DNA of 64,000 bases from Desulfotomaculum sp. (GTDB taxonomy: Bacteria; Bacillota; Desulfotomaculia; Desulfotomaculales; Nap2-2B), in the NCBI GenBank assembly GCA_003513005.1, contig DOTD01000087.1, positions 36,913-100,912 on the forward strand, in the 5' to 3' direction. Under the pieces are notes generated by a model that searched no databases, had not been told where the DNA came from, and was given only the letters and a program-made list of their open reading frames with translations. A program made the position numbers and the translations under genes. Shown piece by piece: positions 30,133 to 40,076 of the stretch (the stretch's first letter is position 1; each line of letters begins with the position of its first letter).

Positions 30133-31213
30133 TTTTATCCTTCTTTTAGTTCTTTTAATCCTGCTCGGTCTTGGTATTGTAATGGTTTTCAGCTCAAGTC
30201 TGTGGTATGCGACACTTCCTCCGTTTAACGATACCTTTTACTTTTTTAGAAAGCAGCTCATCTGGGCAATAATCGGCCTTGCGGCTATGTTTGCTTTTAT
30301 GAACTACGATTACTGGCGCCTAAAACGATGGGCCAGCCTGCTGCTTATCGCAGGCCTTGCGCTTCTGGCAGTTGTGCTGATTCCTCATGTCGGCGTTGTC
30401 AGACAAGGGGCTCAAAGGTGGTTGAACCTGGGCCCGCTTAGCTTTCAGCCTGCAGAGTTTGTCAAGCTCTGCCTGGTGGTTTTTACTGCTTTCGGTTTAT
30501 CCAGGCAGCTTGAAAGAGTTAAAAATTCCTTTATTGGAATCCTGCCCTTTTTGCTTCTGGCGGCTTTGTCAGGCGGCCTGATTCTTTTGGAACCTGATCT
30601 TGGCACAGCGGTAACTGTTGTCGGCACAATTTTTATTATGCTTTTTGCCGCCGGCGCAAGAATGAAAGACCTGGCTGTTATAGGGCTTTTTGGAGCAGTG
30701 GCGCTGGGAGGCGCCATCTGGAAGGAACCTTACCGCCTGAAACGTTTTTTGGCATTTTTAGATCCTGAAAAAGATCCGCAGGGAACGGGGTGGCACATTT
30801 TGAATTCACTTATGTCACTCGGTTCGGGAGGCCTTTTGGGTACCGGTTTGGGCAGAGGCCACGCCAAGTATCTCTGGGTACCCGAGAGGCATACAGATTT
30901 TATCTTCGCAATTATCGGTGAGGAGCTTGGATTTATCGGAGCGGGTTTAGTCATTCTTTTGTTCATCATTCTTATCTGGAGAGGTTTCAGGGCAGCCGTA
31001 ACAGCTCCGGACTCATTCGGCGCATTATTGGCCACGGGTATCATTTCCGGTATTGCCGTACAGGTTATAATCAATATCGGGGTTGTTACCAGTTCTTTGC
31101 CGATTACCGGTATAACCCTGCCTTTTATAAGCTTTGGGGGCAGTTCACTGGTTTTTTCACTGGCCTCAATGGGAATCCTGTTGAATATATCACGTTTTAG
31201 CGTTAACAAATGA
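30110..31213 (+). CDS. ftsW: Septal peptidoglycan glycosyltransferase FtsW (SEDS)
   Basis: SEDS-family polymerase that extends glycan strands from lipid II. Ten membrane segments; family blocks include VFSSSLWYA, GPLSFQPAEFVKL, LLEPDLGTAV and the large extracellular-loop/active-site region with GTGLGRGHAKYLWVPERHTDFIFAIIGEE, followed by LPFISFGGSS. Length 367. In sporulating relatives the same position holds spoVE, so the protein may act in division, sporulation or both. Confidence 0.94.
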   Translation: MRTRRSPDFILLLVLLILLGLGIVMVFSSSLWYATLPPFNDTFYFFRKQLIWAIIGLAAMFAFMNYDYWRLKRWASLLLIAGLALLAVVLIPHVGVVRQGAQRWLNLGPLSFQPAEFVKLCLVVFTAFGLSRQLERVKNSFIGILPFLLLAALSGGLILLEPDLGTAVTVVGTIFIMLFAAGARMKDLAVIGLFGAVALGGAIWKEPYRLKRFLAFLDPEKDPQGTGWHILNSLMSLGSGGLLGTGLGRGHAKYLWVPERHTDFIFAIIGEELGFIGAGLVILLFIILIWRGFRAAVTAPDSFGALLATGIISGIAVQVIINIGVVTSSLPITGITLPFISFGGSSLVFSLASMGILLNISRFSVNK

Positions 31214-31276
31214 TAGAACTAGTCCGGCAGTTGACTGACTTTAATTGTTTCAAAGTATGAAAAGCAGGGATGGTTG

Positions 31277-32380
31277 ATGCGTTTTGTTATAACCGGGGGC
31301 GGCACGGGGGGACACGTTTATCCCGCCCTGGCCATTGCCGGCGGCCTAAAAGAAAAGTATCCCGGAGCGGAAATATTATATATAGGCAGCTCTAAGGGCC
31401 TGGAAGCGGACTTAGCCCCAGGCGCCGGATTAAGCTTTGAGCCTATCCGGATAACCGGTTTTAAACGCCGGCTGACACTGGATAACGTTTTTACTGTCTG
31501 GCGGGCGTCGCTGGGTTTTGCCAAGGCGCTGCGTATTCTAGCCGATTTTAAGCCCAAGGCAGTGATTGGTACCGGAGGTTATGTTTGCGGTCCAGTTGTT
31601 CTGGCTGCGGCCATATGCGGCATACCTACCTTAATTCATGAACAGAACGCTTTGCCCGGAATAACCAACCGTCTTCTGTCCTATGTTGTAAAAACGGTTG
31701 CAATAACGTTTCCGGAAACAGCCGGCCGTCTTCCGAAACATGTAAAAGTCATCCTGACCGGCTTGCCTGTACGCGCTGAATTTGGTGATTGTGAAAAGCA
31801 AAAAGCGCGCGGGAAGTTAAATTTACCTCATAACGGCTCCCTGGTCCTGTCTTTCGGGGGCAGTCAGGGAGCGAAAAGTATTAATAAAGCAATGCCTGAA
31901 GTGATTAAATATTTCAGGGATAAGTCCGATCTGCATTTTTTACATATTACCGGACCTGCGCAATATGACGATTTCATACTCGGCTTAAAGCAGTGTTTTG
32001 TCGATCCGGATTATGGTAATAATACTGTTAAACCTTACCTTCATGAGATGCACCTTGCGCTGGCGGCGGCTGATTTGATTGTTTGCAGGGCTGGGGCGGC
32101 AACGCTTGCCGAAATCACAGCAGTCGGGAAACCGGCGGTTTTAATTCCTTACCCGTACGCCAGCGGCAACCATCAGGAATTAAACGCCCTTTCTTTAGAG
32201 AAATCCGGCGCCGCGATAGTGATCAAGGACAGCTATCTGACAGGTAAAATATTAGCGGAACAAATTGATAGTTTACTTGCCGATTCCGTACAGTTAGAGG
32301 AAATGTCACTGGCCAGCAAAAGACTCGGCCATCCTGAGGCGCTTGAAAAAATACTGGAATGCATAGCTTTTATTATTTAA
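31277..32380 (+). CDS. murG: Lipid II synthase MurG (GlcNAc transferase)
   Basis: Peripheral glycosyltransferase adding GlcNAc to lipid I. The N-terminal glycine-rich loop is TGGGTGGHVYPALAIA; the C-terminal half has SFGGSQGAKSIN and the donor-binding RAGAATLAEITAVGKPAVLIPYP region. Length about 367. I start at ATG 31277, just after an in-frame TTG at 31274, because homologues begin MRFVITGGG. Confidence 0.96.
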   Translation: MRFVITGGGTGGHVYPALAIAGGLKEKYPGAEILYIGSSKGLEADLAPGAGLSFEPIRITGFKRRLTLDNVFTVWRASLGFAKALRILADFKPKAVIGTGGYVCGPVVLAAAICGIPTLIHEQNALPGITNRLLSYVVKTVAITFPETAGRLPKHVKVILTGLPVRAEFGDCEKQKARGKLNLPHNGSLVLSFGGSQGAKSINKAMPEVIKYFRDKSDLHFLHITGPAQYDDFILGLKQCFVDPDYGNNTVKPYLHEMHLALAAADLIVCRAGAATLAEITAVGKPAVLIPYPYASGNHQELNALSLEKSGAAIVIKDSYLTGKILAEQIDSLLADSVQLEEMSLASKRLGHPEALEKILECIAFII

Positions 32381-32488
32381 GCGCCATCCATTTTAATTGG
32401 ACATGCCCGGGCAGATACAATAGAACACCTTTTTACAAAGCGGCATAAAATAAAGGTGTCTTGGTTTAGATGAAGGAGTTGATAGCCG

Positions 32489-33865
32489 TTGCAAGAATTT
32501 TTGCCAAGACAGGTACATTTTATAGGTATTGGAGGTACTGGTATGAGCGGGTTGGCCAAAATCCTGCTTGAAATGGGATACCAGGTAACCGGCTCGGATC
32601 TTGCCAGTACCGCAGTTACACAAAGGATCGAAGCATTGGGTGGAACATGCTATATCGGCCACCGCAAAGAAAACATCAAAGACACCGGACTGGTTGTCAT
32701 CTCTTCTGCTATTAATGAGGAAAATCCGGAATTGCTTGAAGCAGGTAAAAGGGGTGTGCCGGTTATCCACCGGGCGGACCTGCTTGCCTGGCTTATGTGC
32801 AGGAAGAAAGGCCTGGCGGTTGCCGGCGCTCACGGAAAAACCACCACGAGCTCAATGCTGGCAATGGTCCTGGAAAACAACGGCCTGAATCCGACGATAG
32901 TTGTCGGGGGAGAATTAAACGATTTGGGCGCCAATGCAAAACTGGGATCGGGCGAATACCTTGTGGCCGAAAGCGATGAAAGTGACGGTTCTTTTTTAAA
33001 ACTTGATCCGCTTGCCGTTATTGTTACCAATATCGAGGATGATCACCTGAATTACTACGGTTCCATAGACAGCATGAAGGCTGCCTTCAGCACTTTCCTG
33101 AACAAGATTCCTGAACAGGGTATCGCCGTTGTATGCCTTGATGACCCTTATATATCTGAAATAATCGGAAGTCTGAAGACTCCCCTGGTTACCTATGGCT
33201 TTGACGGCAAGGCCGATTATACCTTGAGGGACGTTTCTTTAAACGCGCAAAGTTCCAGCGCCGAAGTATACTGCCGCGAGGAGTATTTGGGGCGCCTGGA
33301 ACTTTCTTTGCCCGGGAAACACAACCTCTTCAACGCTCTAGCTGTTGTTGCGTTGGGCTGTTGGCTGGGCCTGGATTTTGAGGGGATTGCAGACGCATTG
33401 CGTTCATTTGGGGGCGTGGGCAGGCGTTTTGAAGTGATTGGCGACGCAAAGGGCGTTAAAATAATCGACGATTATGCCCATCACCCAACCGAAATCGCCG
33501 CAACCTTGAAGGCTGCCCGGCAGGTTCACGGGCAGCGGTTGATTGCAGTGTTCCAGCCTCACCGTTATACGCGGACCGCCCTTCTAAAAGAGCGTTTTGG
33601 GGAAGTATTTGGAGACGCTGATCTTGTTTTAATAAGTGAAATATACGGCGCCGGGGAAAAGAAGCTTCCCGGTGTTACAGCCGGCTTAATTATCGAAGCC
33701 GTTGAAAAGAATACGGGGAAGCAGGTAATCTACTGCCCAGCTTTGATGGACGTCGTGAATTACCTGCTGGAAATTGTACAGCCGGGTGATTTGGTGATGA
33801 CTCTTGGAGCGGGGGACATATATAACGCCGGGATTGAACTTGCAAACAGATTAAAGGGGAATTAG
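32489..33865 (+). CDS. murC: UDP-MurNAc:L-alanine ligase
   Basis: First Mur ligase, adding L-Ala to UDP-MurNAc. Start motif VHFIGIGGTGMSGLA, ATP loop AGAHGKTTTSSML, EDDHLNYYG and DDYAHHPTEIAAT are MurC blocks. Length 458. Start TTG 32489 follows an AAGGAG site. A gap of about 110 bases separates it from murG. It is followed by murB four bases later. Confidence 0.96.
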   Translation: MQEFLPRQVHFIGIGGTGMSGLAKILLEMGYQVTGSDLASTAVTQRIEALGGTCYIGHRKENIKDTGLVVISSAINEENPELLEAGKRGVPVIHRADLLAWLMCRKKGLAVAGAHGKTTTSSMLAMVLENNGLNPTIVVGGELNDLGANAKLGSGEYLVAESDESDGSFLKLDPLAVIVTNIEDDHLNYYGSIDSMKAAFSTFLNKIPEQGIAVVCLDDPYISEIIGSLKTPLVTYGFDGKADYTLRDVSLNAQSSSAEVYCREEYLGRLELSLPGKHNLFNALAVVALGCWLGLDFEGIADALRSFGGVGRRFEVIGDAKGVKIIDDYAHHPTEIAATLKAARQVHGQRLIAVFQPHRYTRTALLKERFGEVFGDADLVLISEIYGAGEKKLPGVTAGLIIEAVEKNTGKQVIYCPALMDVVNYLLEIVQPGDLVMTLGAGDIYNAGIELANRLKGN

Positions 33866-33869
33866 AGCA

Positions 33870-34817
33870 GTGGATGGTCAGCCAATTTACCAGTTCATCC
33901 ATGATTCGCTGCCGGGTCAGGTGTGGCTTGACGAGCCGATGAAACTTCATACCACCTGGAGAATAGGCGGTCCTGCAGACGTTCTGGTTGAACCTGACAG
34001 TATGGAAAGCCTCCGTGTGACATTGGATCTGGTTCAAAAGCATAACCTGCCTTTGACAGTAATCGGTAACGGTTCGAATATTTTAGTCTGTGACGGAGGT
34101 ATTCGCGGAGTTGTTCTTAAAATTGGCGCTAGGTTTTCAAAGGTTACAGTAGAAAACAATAAAATAACAGCCGGGGGCGGCGCAAAACTCGTTAGCCTTG
34201 TAAATGCGGCGTTAAGCAAAGGCATTGGCGGATTTGAATTTTTAGCGGGTATTCCGGGAACAGTGGGCGGAGCGGTTGTAATGAACGCCGGAGTTAACGG
34301 CGCCGCTATCTGTGATGTGCTGGAATATGCATTGCTTATGGATCAGTCCGGCAAGACATTCAGGAGGACTTCTGAGGAGTTTGGTTTCGGCTACCGGATG
34401 AGCAATTTGCAGGGCGCCTCCCTGATCGTTCTTGAAGCCTGCTGCCTTGGCATAAACAGAGAAAAAAAGGATATTGAGAAGAGGATCAAAGAAATACTGG
34501 AAAGGCGTAAGAATACTCAACCGATCACTTCCGCGTCCGCAGGCAGCGTTTTCAAGAATCCGCCGGGCAGTTACGCAGGCCTTCTTATTGATCAGGCGGG
34601 CGGAAAGGGATTGCGTGTCGGGGACGCGATGGTTTCCACAGTACATTCCAATTTCATCGTTAACCTTGGTAAGGCTACCGCACGAGAGGTTCTGGATTTG
34701 ATCGAAAAAGTTAAGGAACTGGTTGTTCAACGTTTTGCAATAGAACTGACTCTTGAGGTGAAGGTTTTAGGCGAGGACCAGGTGGGGGGGGGTGACATAA
34801 TGTGGAAAGGTTTGTAA
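33870..34817 (+). CDS. murB: UDP-N-acetylenolpyruvoylglucosamine reductase
   Basis: FAD- and NADPH-dependent reductase making UDP-MurNAc. FAD-binding blocks are HTTWRIGGPADVLVEP, VIGNGSNILV and GIPGTVGGAVVMNAG; the active-site Ser is in SAGSVFKNPPGSYAG and the C-terminal Glu in FAIELTLEVKVLG. The short form lacks the E. coli type extra loop. Start GTG 33870. It overlaps murA by 16 bases. Confidence 0.96.
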   Translation: MDGQPIYQFIHDSLPGQVWLDEPMKLHTTWRIGGPADVLVEPDSMESLRVTLDLVQKHNLPLTVIGNGSNILVCDGGIRGVVLKIGARFSKVTVENNKITAGGGAKLVSLVNAALSKGIGGFEFLAGIPGTVGGAVVMNAGVNGAAICDVLEYALLMDQSGKTFRRTSEEFGFGYRMSNLQGASLIVLEACCLGINREKKDIEKRIKEILERRKNTQPITSASAGSVFKNPPGSYAGLLIDQAGGKGLRVGDAMVSTVHSNFIVNLGKATAREVLDLIEKVKELVVQRFAIELTLEVKVLGEDQVGGGDIMWKGL

Positions 34818-36055
34818 TCTCCGGTGGAAAAAGCTTAAGAGGGTCGGTAAAGATCAGCGGCAGTAAAAATGCAGCCCTTCCAATTCTAGCGGCAAGTCTT
34901 TTATGCAACGGCCAGTGCATCATAAAGGATACGCCCAGCTTACAGGACGTGGCTACGATCTGCAGTGTTTTAACTTCACTTGGGGCGGTTGTTCAAAGAA
35001 ATGGGACAACTGTAACTGTTGATGCAAGAAGCGTTAATTTAATGGAAGTTGAAGAAGAACTGACAAGGCGGATGCGTGCATCCAATCTTGTGTTGGGGGC
35101 TTTAGTAGGGCGCTTCCATAAAGCAAAAATTTCCCGGCCCGGAGGATGTGATATTGGCTCACGTCCGATGGACCTGCACCTGAAAGGTTTGTGCGCATTA
35201 GGGGCGGAAGTAAGTGAAAAGTACGGTTTTATCACAGCTTCGGCTGACCGGTTGACCGGCGCTGAAATACACCTTGATTTTCCCAGTGTGGGGGCTACTG
35301 AAAACATTATCATGGCTGCTGTCTTGGCAGCAGGAAATACTATCATCAGGAATGCCGCCCGTGAGCCTGAAATCGTGGATCTCCAAAATTTCCTCAACTC
35401 TCTTGGAGCAAGGATAAAGGGCGCCGGAACAGGTACGATCAAAATTGAAGGAGTTAATGAACTTCATTCCGGTGAATATCAAATACTTCCCGATCGCATA
35501 GAAGCCGGCACATATATGATTGCCGCCGCCATAACCGGTGGGGAAGTAGTCCTGGAGAACATCATTCCTGAGCATTTGGAAGCTTTGACCGCCAAGTTGA
35601 AAGAAGCAGGTGTGAAAGTTGAAGAAGGGGATGACAGCATAAGAGTTACCGGTAACGGCAGAATAAAGTCGGTGGATATAAAAACAATGTCCTATCCGGG
35701 TTTCTCAACAGACTTGCAGCCGCAGATGATGGCCTTGCTTACACTGGCTGATAATACCAGTGTTATTACGGAGACTGTTTTTGAGCACAGGTATAAGCAC
35801 GTCAGTGAATTAAGAAGAATGGGCGCCGAAATAAGGGTGGAAGGACAGACAGCGATTGTTAAGGGGGTTCAGAAACTAAGCGGCGCACCGGTGGAAGTTA
35901 CCGATTTACGGGCAGGGGCAGCCCTTGTTTTAGCGGCGATGGCTGCGGACAACGGGTCAGTCATAGAGGGAGTTGAACACATCGATCGCGGGTATGAACG
36001 GCTTGAGCAAAAGCTGAACAGTCTGGGAGCCCGGATTATACGTATTAAAAGCTAG
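34802..36055 (+). CDS. murA: UDP-GlcNAc 1-carboxyvinyltransferase
   Basis: First committed enzyme of peptidoglycan synthesis, transferring enolpyruvate from PEP to UDP-GlcNAc. Blocks: SGSKNAALPILAASLL, the active-site cysteine loop RPGGCDIGSRPMDLHL (the Cys is fosfomycin-reactive in the family), and GFSTDLQPQMMALLT. Length 417. Start GTG 34802 lies inside the murB end. Its presence inside dcw, rather than elsewhere, is common in this clostridial group. Confidence 0.96.
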   Translation: MERFVISGGKSLRGSVKISGSKNAALPILAASLLCNGQCIIKDTPSLQDVATICSVLTSLGAVVQRNGTTVTVDARSVNLMEVEEELTRRMRASNLVLGALVGRFHKAKISRPGGCDIGSRPMDLHLKGLCALGAEVSEKYGFITASADRLTGAEIHLDFPSVGATENIIMAAVLAAGNTIIRNAAREPEIVDLQNFLNSLGARIKGAGTGTIKIEGVNELHSGEYQILPDRIEAGTYMIAAAITGGEVVLENIIPEHLEALTAKLKEAGVKVEEGDDSIRVTGNGRIKSVDIKTMSYPGFSTDLQPQMMALLTLADNTSVITETVFEHRYKHVSELRRMGAEIRVEGQTAIVKGVQKLSGAPVEVTDLRAGAALVLAAMAADNGSVIEGVEHIDRGYERLEQKLNSLGARIIRIKS

Positions 36056-36145
36056 CCCATTTTAAGCTATGGATATATAATAAAAAGAAAAAGCTATTAT
36101 AAAATAATTATCATTACAGGTTATAATATTTATAGCATCTGGGAA

Positions 36146-36880
36146 GTGGACTTTTTGGTCACCTATCGGGTGGAGGTCAAAAAAACTGTCAAGCCTAACC
36201 TTGGCGGCAGTATTTTTTTTATCTTACTTTTGCTTCTGGTAGTTTATATACTCATTTGTTCTTCTTTTTTTGAGATACAAAAAGTAGAAGTGAAGGGAAA
36301 TATATTTTATACCACCGAAAAGATAAAATCCCTGGCGGCTATTGACTTGCATAAGAATATTTTTAAAGTGGACCTGACTGCCGCATCTTCAAGAATAAAA
36401 AAACTTCCTATGATACGGGAAGCCGAAGTAAAACGCGAGTTGCCATCGGGTGTGCTCATCTCTATAGTGGAACGCGAACCGGTGGCTTTTTTATTTACCG
36501 CCCCAAATTTCATTCTGATTGATGAAGAAGGTGTATATTGCAGGAAAGGCAAAATTAGCGAAGCGGATCTCCCGGTAGTGACAGGCTTTAGTGTACACGT
36601 TCCGTCGGAAGGCCAGGCTATTCAGAACCAGTTTCTGACAGTTGCCCTGGATGTTGTTAAAAGCCTTCCACAGGGATTAAGCGGTACCTTATCGGAAATA
36701 AATGTGGACAAAAATAAGAAAATAACCATCTACACACTTGACGGGATTCGATGCCGGATGGGTTTTCCCGATAACATTTCCCGCAAGGGGGATGTTCTCG
36801 GACAGGTTCTGGACAAGCTTGAAGACAGGGAAATAGATTATATAGATCTTTCATCTGCGGACTGTCCTGTAATCAAGTAG
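36146..36880 (+). CDS. ftsQ: Cell division protein FtsQ/DivIB
   Basis: A 244-residue bitopic division protein. One membrane segment near residues 16-38 (IFFILLLLLVVYILICSSF), then the extracytoplasmic POTRA domain (FEIQKVEVKGNIFYTTEKI) and the FtsQ beta domain with IVEREPVAFLF. It links FtsL/FtsB-type proteins to the divisome. The start is GTG 36146; the 90-base upstream gap is AT-rich and may carry a promoter. Followed by two DUF881 genes. Confidence 0.9.
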   Translation: MDFLVTYRVEVKKTVKPNLGGSIFFILLLLLVVYILICSSFFEIQKVEVKGNIFYTTEKIKSLAAIDLHKNIFKVDLTAASSRIKKLPMIREAEVKRELPSGVLISIVEREPVAFLFTAPNFILIDEEGVYCRKGKISEADLPVVTGFSVHVPSEGQAIQNQFLTVALDVVKSLPQGLSGTLSEINVDKNKKITIYTLDGIRCRMGFPDNISRKGDVLGQVLDKLEDREIDYIDLSSADCPVIK

Positions 36881-36904
36881 TAGTAGAAAGGAAGGTAAGC
36901 CGGA

Positions 36905-37630
36905 ATGTTTCAGCTAAAAAAATACCGGTTGGTTCTAATTATCATAGGCTTAATTGCCGGTTTCATGTTCAGCTACCAATTCCGGCTGACCAAAAATACC
37001 GGACATAATTCATCTCTCTACCAGTCTCAGACTTTAGTCAGCCAGGTTGATAAATCCAGGGAAGAGCGGGATGTTTTGCAAAGCCGCGCGGAGAAGCTAA
37101 GGGCCGAACTCGATAAGGCGATGACCGGAGCCCAGCTTAGCACTTTAAAAGATGAATTGAACGGCGCGCGTATGCAAGCCGGTCTGATCGAGGTAAAAGG
37201 CCCGGGTGTGGAGGTTACCTTAAACGACAGCAACAAAATCGTGCAGCCAGGCGAAAATCCTAATTTGTACGTACTTCACGATGAGGATGTCCTGAAAGTT
37301 ATAAACGAGCTTAAGGCCGCCGGCGCACGTGCTTTGTCGATAAATGGACAGCGGCAGCTTGCCGACAGCGAAATCCGCTGCGTCGGCCCGACAATTCTGA
37401 CCAACAAATTTTACCGGTTAACACCGCCGTTTATTATTTCCGCCGTGGGTGACCCGGATAATATGATAAAATCTTTGCAGATGCGCGGGGGAATAATTGA
37501 ACAGCTTCAATTCTGGAGTATACAGGTCTCGGTGAAGAAGGTATCGGAAGTAACTATACCCGCTTATACCGGCAGTTTAAGATTCGATTATGCCAGGCCG
37601 GTTTTTAACAGGGAGAGTAATAATACATGA
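36905..37630 (+). CDS. DUF881 protein, first of a tandem pair (YlxW/YlxX type)
   Basis: A 241-residue protein with one N-terminal membrane segment (about 7-26, LVLIIIGLIAGFMFSYQF), a coiled coil (about 45-78) and the DUF881 domain (GVEVTLNDS, VLHDEDVLKVINELKAAGARALSINGQR). It faces outside the cytoplasm. Bacillus has the same tandem pair (ylxW, ylxX) before sbp in its dcw cluster. No biochemical role is established. Its stop overlaps the next start (ATGA). Confidence 0.88.
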   Translation: MFQLKKYRLVLIIIGLIAGFMFSYQFRLTKNTGHNSSLYQSQTLVSQVDKSREERDVLQSRAEKLRAELDKAMTGAQLSTLKDELNGARMQAGLIEVKGPGVEVTLNDSNKIVQPGENPNLYVLHDEDVLKVINELKAAGARALSINGQRQLADSEIRCVGPTILTNKFYRLTPPFIISAVGDPDNMIKSLQMRGGIIEQLQFWSIQVSVKKVSEVTIPAYTGSLRFDYARPVFNRESNNT

Positions 37631-38298
37631 GAAAAACCTACTTCTTTATTTTCCTTGTCGCTCTGATTGTCGGATTAATGGTCACTTTTCAAATTCGGAC
37701 AATAAACCGGGCAGCCCAGGGCGTTCCCGCCGGCAGGGATCAGGAACTGACTATAGAATACCGGAGGCTTGAAACGGAAAAAGCTAACTTGAGGAAAGAA
37801 ATCAAGGATTTAGACAGCAAATTGGCGCAGGCTAATAAGGGTCAAAAGGAAGCTCTCTCGGCGTTAAAAGGAGAATTGGATAACGCAAAAGTAGCCGCCG
37901 GTTTAGTTAAGATAACCGGCCCAGGTATTGAAATTACGCTGGATAATCCCCGGACGTCATCAGAGGCTGAAACGCCAACTCTTTTTACGCTCCGGGATGA
38001 AGACCTTCTAAGAGTTGTTAATGAATTGCGTATTGCAGGTGCGGAGGCGCTTTCCATTAACGGACAGCGCATCGTGGCAACTACGGAAATAAGATACGCG
38101 GCGCCTTTCATTAACGTTAACCTTACCCGGGTTGTGCCGCCTTATTACATCCTGGCAATAGGTGATCCTGAACGATTAAGAGCAGCGATGGATATTTCAG
38201 GCGGGGTTGTTGAATATTTAAGGGAACTCGGGGCGGCTGTGGATATTCAAACCAGTGAAGACCTGACCATACCGGCATACAATGGCAGTCATTCCTGA
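37627..38298 (+). CDS. DUF881 protein, second of a tandem pair
   Basis: A 223-residue paralogue of the previous protein: membrane segment (about 5-20), coiled coil (about 38-75), DUF881 domain with GIEITLDNP, TLRDEDLLRVVNELRIAGAEALSINGQR and TIPAYNGS. The two share the block 'INGQR' and the terminal 'TIPAY' motif, so they arose by duplication. A four-base overlap with its neighbour implies coupled translation. Confidence 0.88.
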   Translation: MRKTYFFIFLVALIVGLMVTFQIRTINRAAQGVPAGRDQELTIEYRRLETEKANLRKEIKDLDSKLAQANKGQKEALSALKGELDNAKVAAGLVKITGPGIEITLDNPRTSSEAETPTLFTLRDEDLLRVVNELRIAGAEALSINGQRIVATTEIRYAAPFINVNLTRVVPPYYILAIGDPERLRAAMDISGGVVEYLRELGAAVDIQTSEDLTIPAYNGSHS

Positions 38299-38327
38299 GC
38301 CATGTTGAAGAAGGAGCGTCATTATAC

Positions 38328-38666
38328 ATGTGGGTAAGTATTTGGGCCTTGCTTGGCTTGCTTCTGGGAGTTATCCTGGGATTATATGTTCCTTTGTTTT
38401 TTCCCGTAGCCTATGCCAAGTATATGTCCGTCGCAGTGCTTGCGGCTTTGGACTCGGTTTTTGGGGGCATCCGGGCCGCTATGGAAGACACTTTTGATCT
38501 TGCAGTATTTATCAGCGGATTTTTCAGCAACGCTTTACTGGCTGCGGGATTGGCTTTTGTCGGTGAAAGGCTTGGTATCGACTTATACCTTGCCGCAGTT
38601 GTCGCATTTGGTGTCCGTCTGTTTCAAAACCTTGCTATTATCAGACGTCACCTTTTAAAGAAATAA
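38328..38666 (+). CDS. sbp: Small basic protein Sbp (DUF1290)
   Basis: A 112-residue membrane protein with three hydrophobic segments (about 4-24, 33-50 and 60-80) and the DUF1290 signature YAKYMSVAVLAALDSVFGGIRA. In Bacillus sbp sits just before ftsA-ftsZ; here ftsZ follows directly 87 bases later with no ftsA. Role unknown. Confidence 0.88.
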   Translation: MWVSIWALLGLLLGVILGLYVPLFFPVAYAKYMSVAVLAALDSVFGGIRAAMEDTFDLAVFISGFFSNALLAAGLAFVGERLGIDLYLAAVVAFGVRLFQNLAIIRRHLLKK

Positions 38667-38753
38667 TTTCCCTGGTTCAAAGAGGATAATAACCCTTTTT
38701 GTTGAATTTTATTATTTATTCAATTGACTAAGATTTTAAAAGGGGGGAAACCC

Positions 38754-39809
38754 ATGCTTGACTTAGAGCTGAATATGGACCAATTCGCCAGCATAAAGGT
38801 AATTGGTGTCGGTGGGGGGGGAAATAATGCAATAAACCGGATGATTGTAGCCGGCTTAAGAGGTGTGGAATTTATTGCCGTAAATACTGATGCTCAGGCG
38901 CTGCAACTTGTCCAGAGCAACAATAAAATACAGATTGGAGCAAAGCTGACCAAAGGCTTAGGTTCAGGAGGCATTCCCGAGATTGGCAACAAAGCGGCGG
39001 AAGAAAGCAGAGATGATATCTTCCAGGCTTTAAAGGGCGCTGATATGGTTTTTGTGACAGCGGGTATGGGAGGAGGCACCGGTACCGGCGCTGCTCCGAT
39101 AGTGGCGGAGATTGCCAAAGAAATAGGCGCGCTGACAGTCGGCGTGGTAACCAAACCGTTTACATTTGAAGGCCGCAGGAGAATGAACCAGTCCGAAACG
39201 GGTATTCAGAACCTCCGTGAGAAAGTCGACACGCTGATTACAATTCCTAATGACCGCCTGCTTCAGGTTATTGACAAACATACCTCAATGCAGGAAGCGT
39301 TTCGCATAGCTGACGATGTTCTGCGGCAGGGAGTCCAGGGAATATCGGATTTAATCGCTGTGCCCGGCTTGATTAATCTGGACTTTGCCGACGTAAAAAC
39401 GATTATGAAAGATACCGGTTCAGCCTTGATGGGCATTGGAATAGCCAGCGGTGAAAGCCGGGCTACGGAAGCGGCAAAAATCGCTATTTCCAGCCCCCTG
39501 CTGGAGACGTCTATTGAAGGAGCAAGGGGAGTCCTGCTGAATATCACGGGCGGGACCGGTTTGGGCCTCTTCGAAGTTAACGAGGCTGCGGAGATTATTT
39601 CTCAGGCTGCAGACCAGGAGGCTAACATAATTTTCGGCGCCGTTATTGATGAAATGATGGAAGAAATGGTCAGAGTTACCGTCATTGCAACAGGTTTTGA
39701 TCAAAAACCGTTCATTAAAAAGGAGCGTCCGAAGACGGAAGTTGGCCTGAAACCCTTAAGCAGTCACGAAGAACTTGATATACCCGCATTTCTTCGCCGG
39801 AAGCGCTGA
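38754..39809 (+). CDS. ftsZ: Cell division GTPase FtsZ
   Basis: Tubulin homologue that forms the Z ring. GTP-binding blocks: [14 protein letters not shown] and the tubulin signature [10 protein letters not shown] (about residue 105), then the T7 loop region [13 protein letters not shown]. The C-terminal linker is short, ending in the conserved peptide [11 protein letters not shown] that binds FtsA, SepF and others. Length 351. I chose ATG 38754, preceded by AAAGGGGGG; an earlier in-frame TTG at 38724 has no support. ftsA is not adjacent, so another tether such as SepF may be used (inference). Confidence 0.96.
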   Translation: MLDLELNMDQFASIKVIGVGGGGNNAINRMIVAGLRGVEFIAVNTDAQALQLVQSNNKIQIGAKLTKGLGSGGIPEIGNKAAEESRDDIFQALKGADMVFVTAGMGGGTGTGAAPIVAEIAKEIGALTVGVVTKPFTFEGRRRMNQSETGIQNLREKVDTLITIPNDRLLQVIDKHTSMQEAFRIADDVLRQGVQGISDLIAVPGLINLDFADVKTIMKDTGSALMGIGIASGESRATEAAKIAISSPLLETSIEGARGVLLNITGGTGLGLFEVNEAAEIISQAADQEANIIFGAVIDEMMEEMVRVTVIATGFDQKPFIKKERPKTEVGLKPLSSHEELDIPAFLRRKR

Positions 39810-39827
39810 CACTCGATTATCGTCTTT

Positions 39828-39875
<48 letters not shown>

Positions 39876-39940
39876 AAGATTTTTGTCGGATAAAGATAGA
39901 AAATTATTTGCCAGATAGCCAATAACTGACAATGTTTACT

Positions 39941-39980
39941 AACCCTGCCATTGTATAATTGATGCAGGGTTTTAATTTTT
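39941..39980 (+). terminator. Rho-independent terminator of the dcw cluster
   Basis: Stem AACCCTGC (39941-39948) with GCAGGGTT (39964-39971), 15-nt loop, followed by TTAATTTTT. It lies about 130 bases after ftsZ and ends the main cluster before spoIIGA. Confidence 0.8.
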
Positions 39981-40076
39981 TAAGCATCATGTTGGTTTTT
40001 GCATATTTGTCATAATGATAGTAAAACGGCCATATCATGGTAGGGGTTATTAAAACCTGTCTGGGGGGAAGTTTTA

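Noticed and set aside
39990..40025. A Spo0A box and promoter before spoIIGA
   Set aside because: The best word (TTTGTCATAA) matches the 0A consensus only partly and overlaps a weak -10; too few matches to call.
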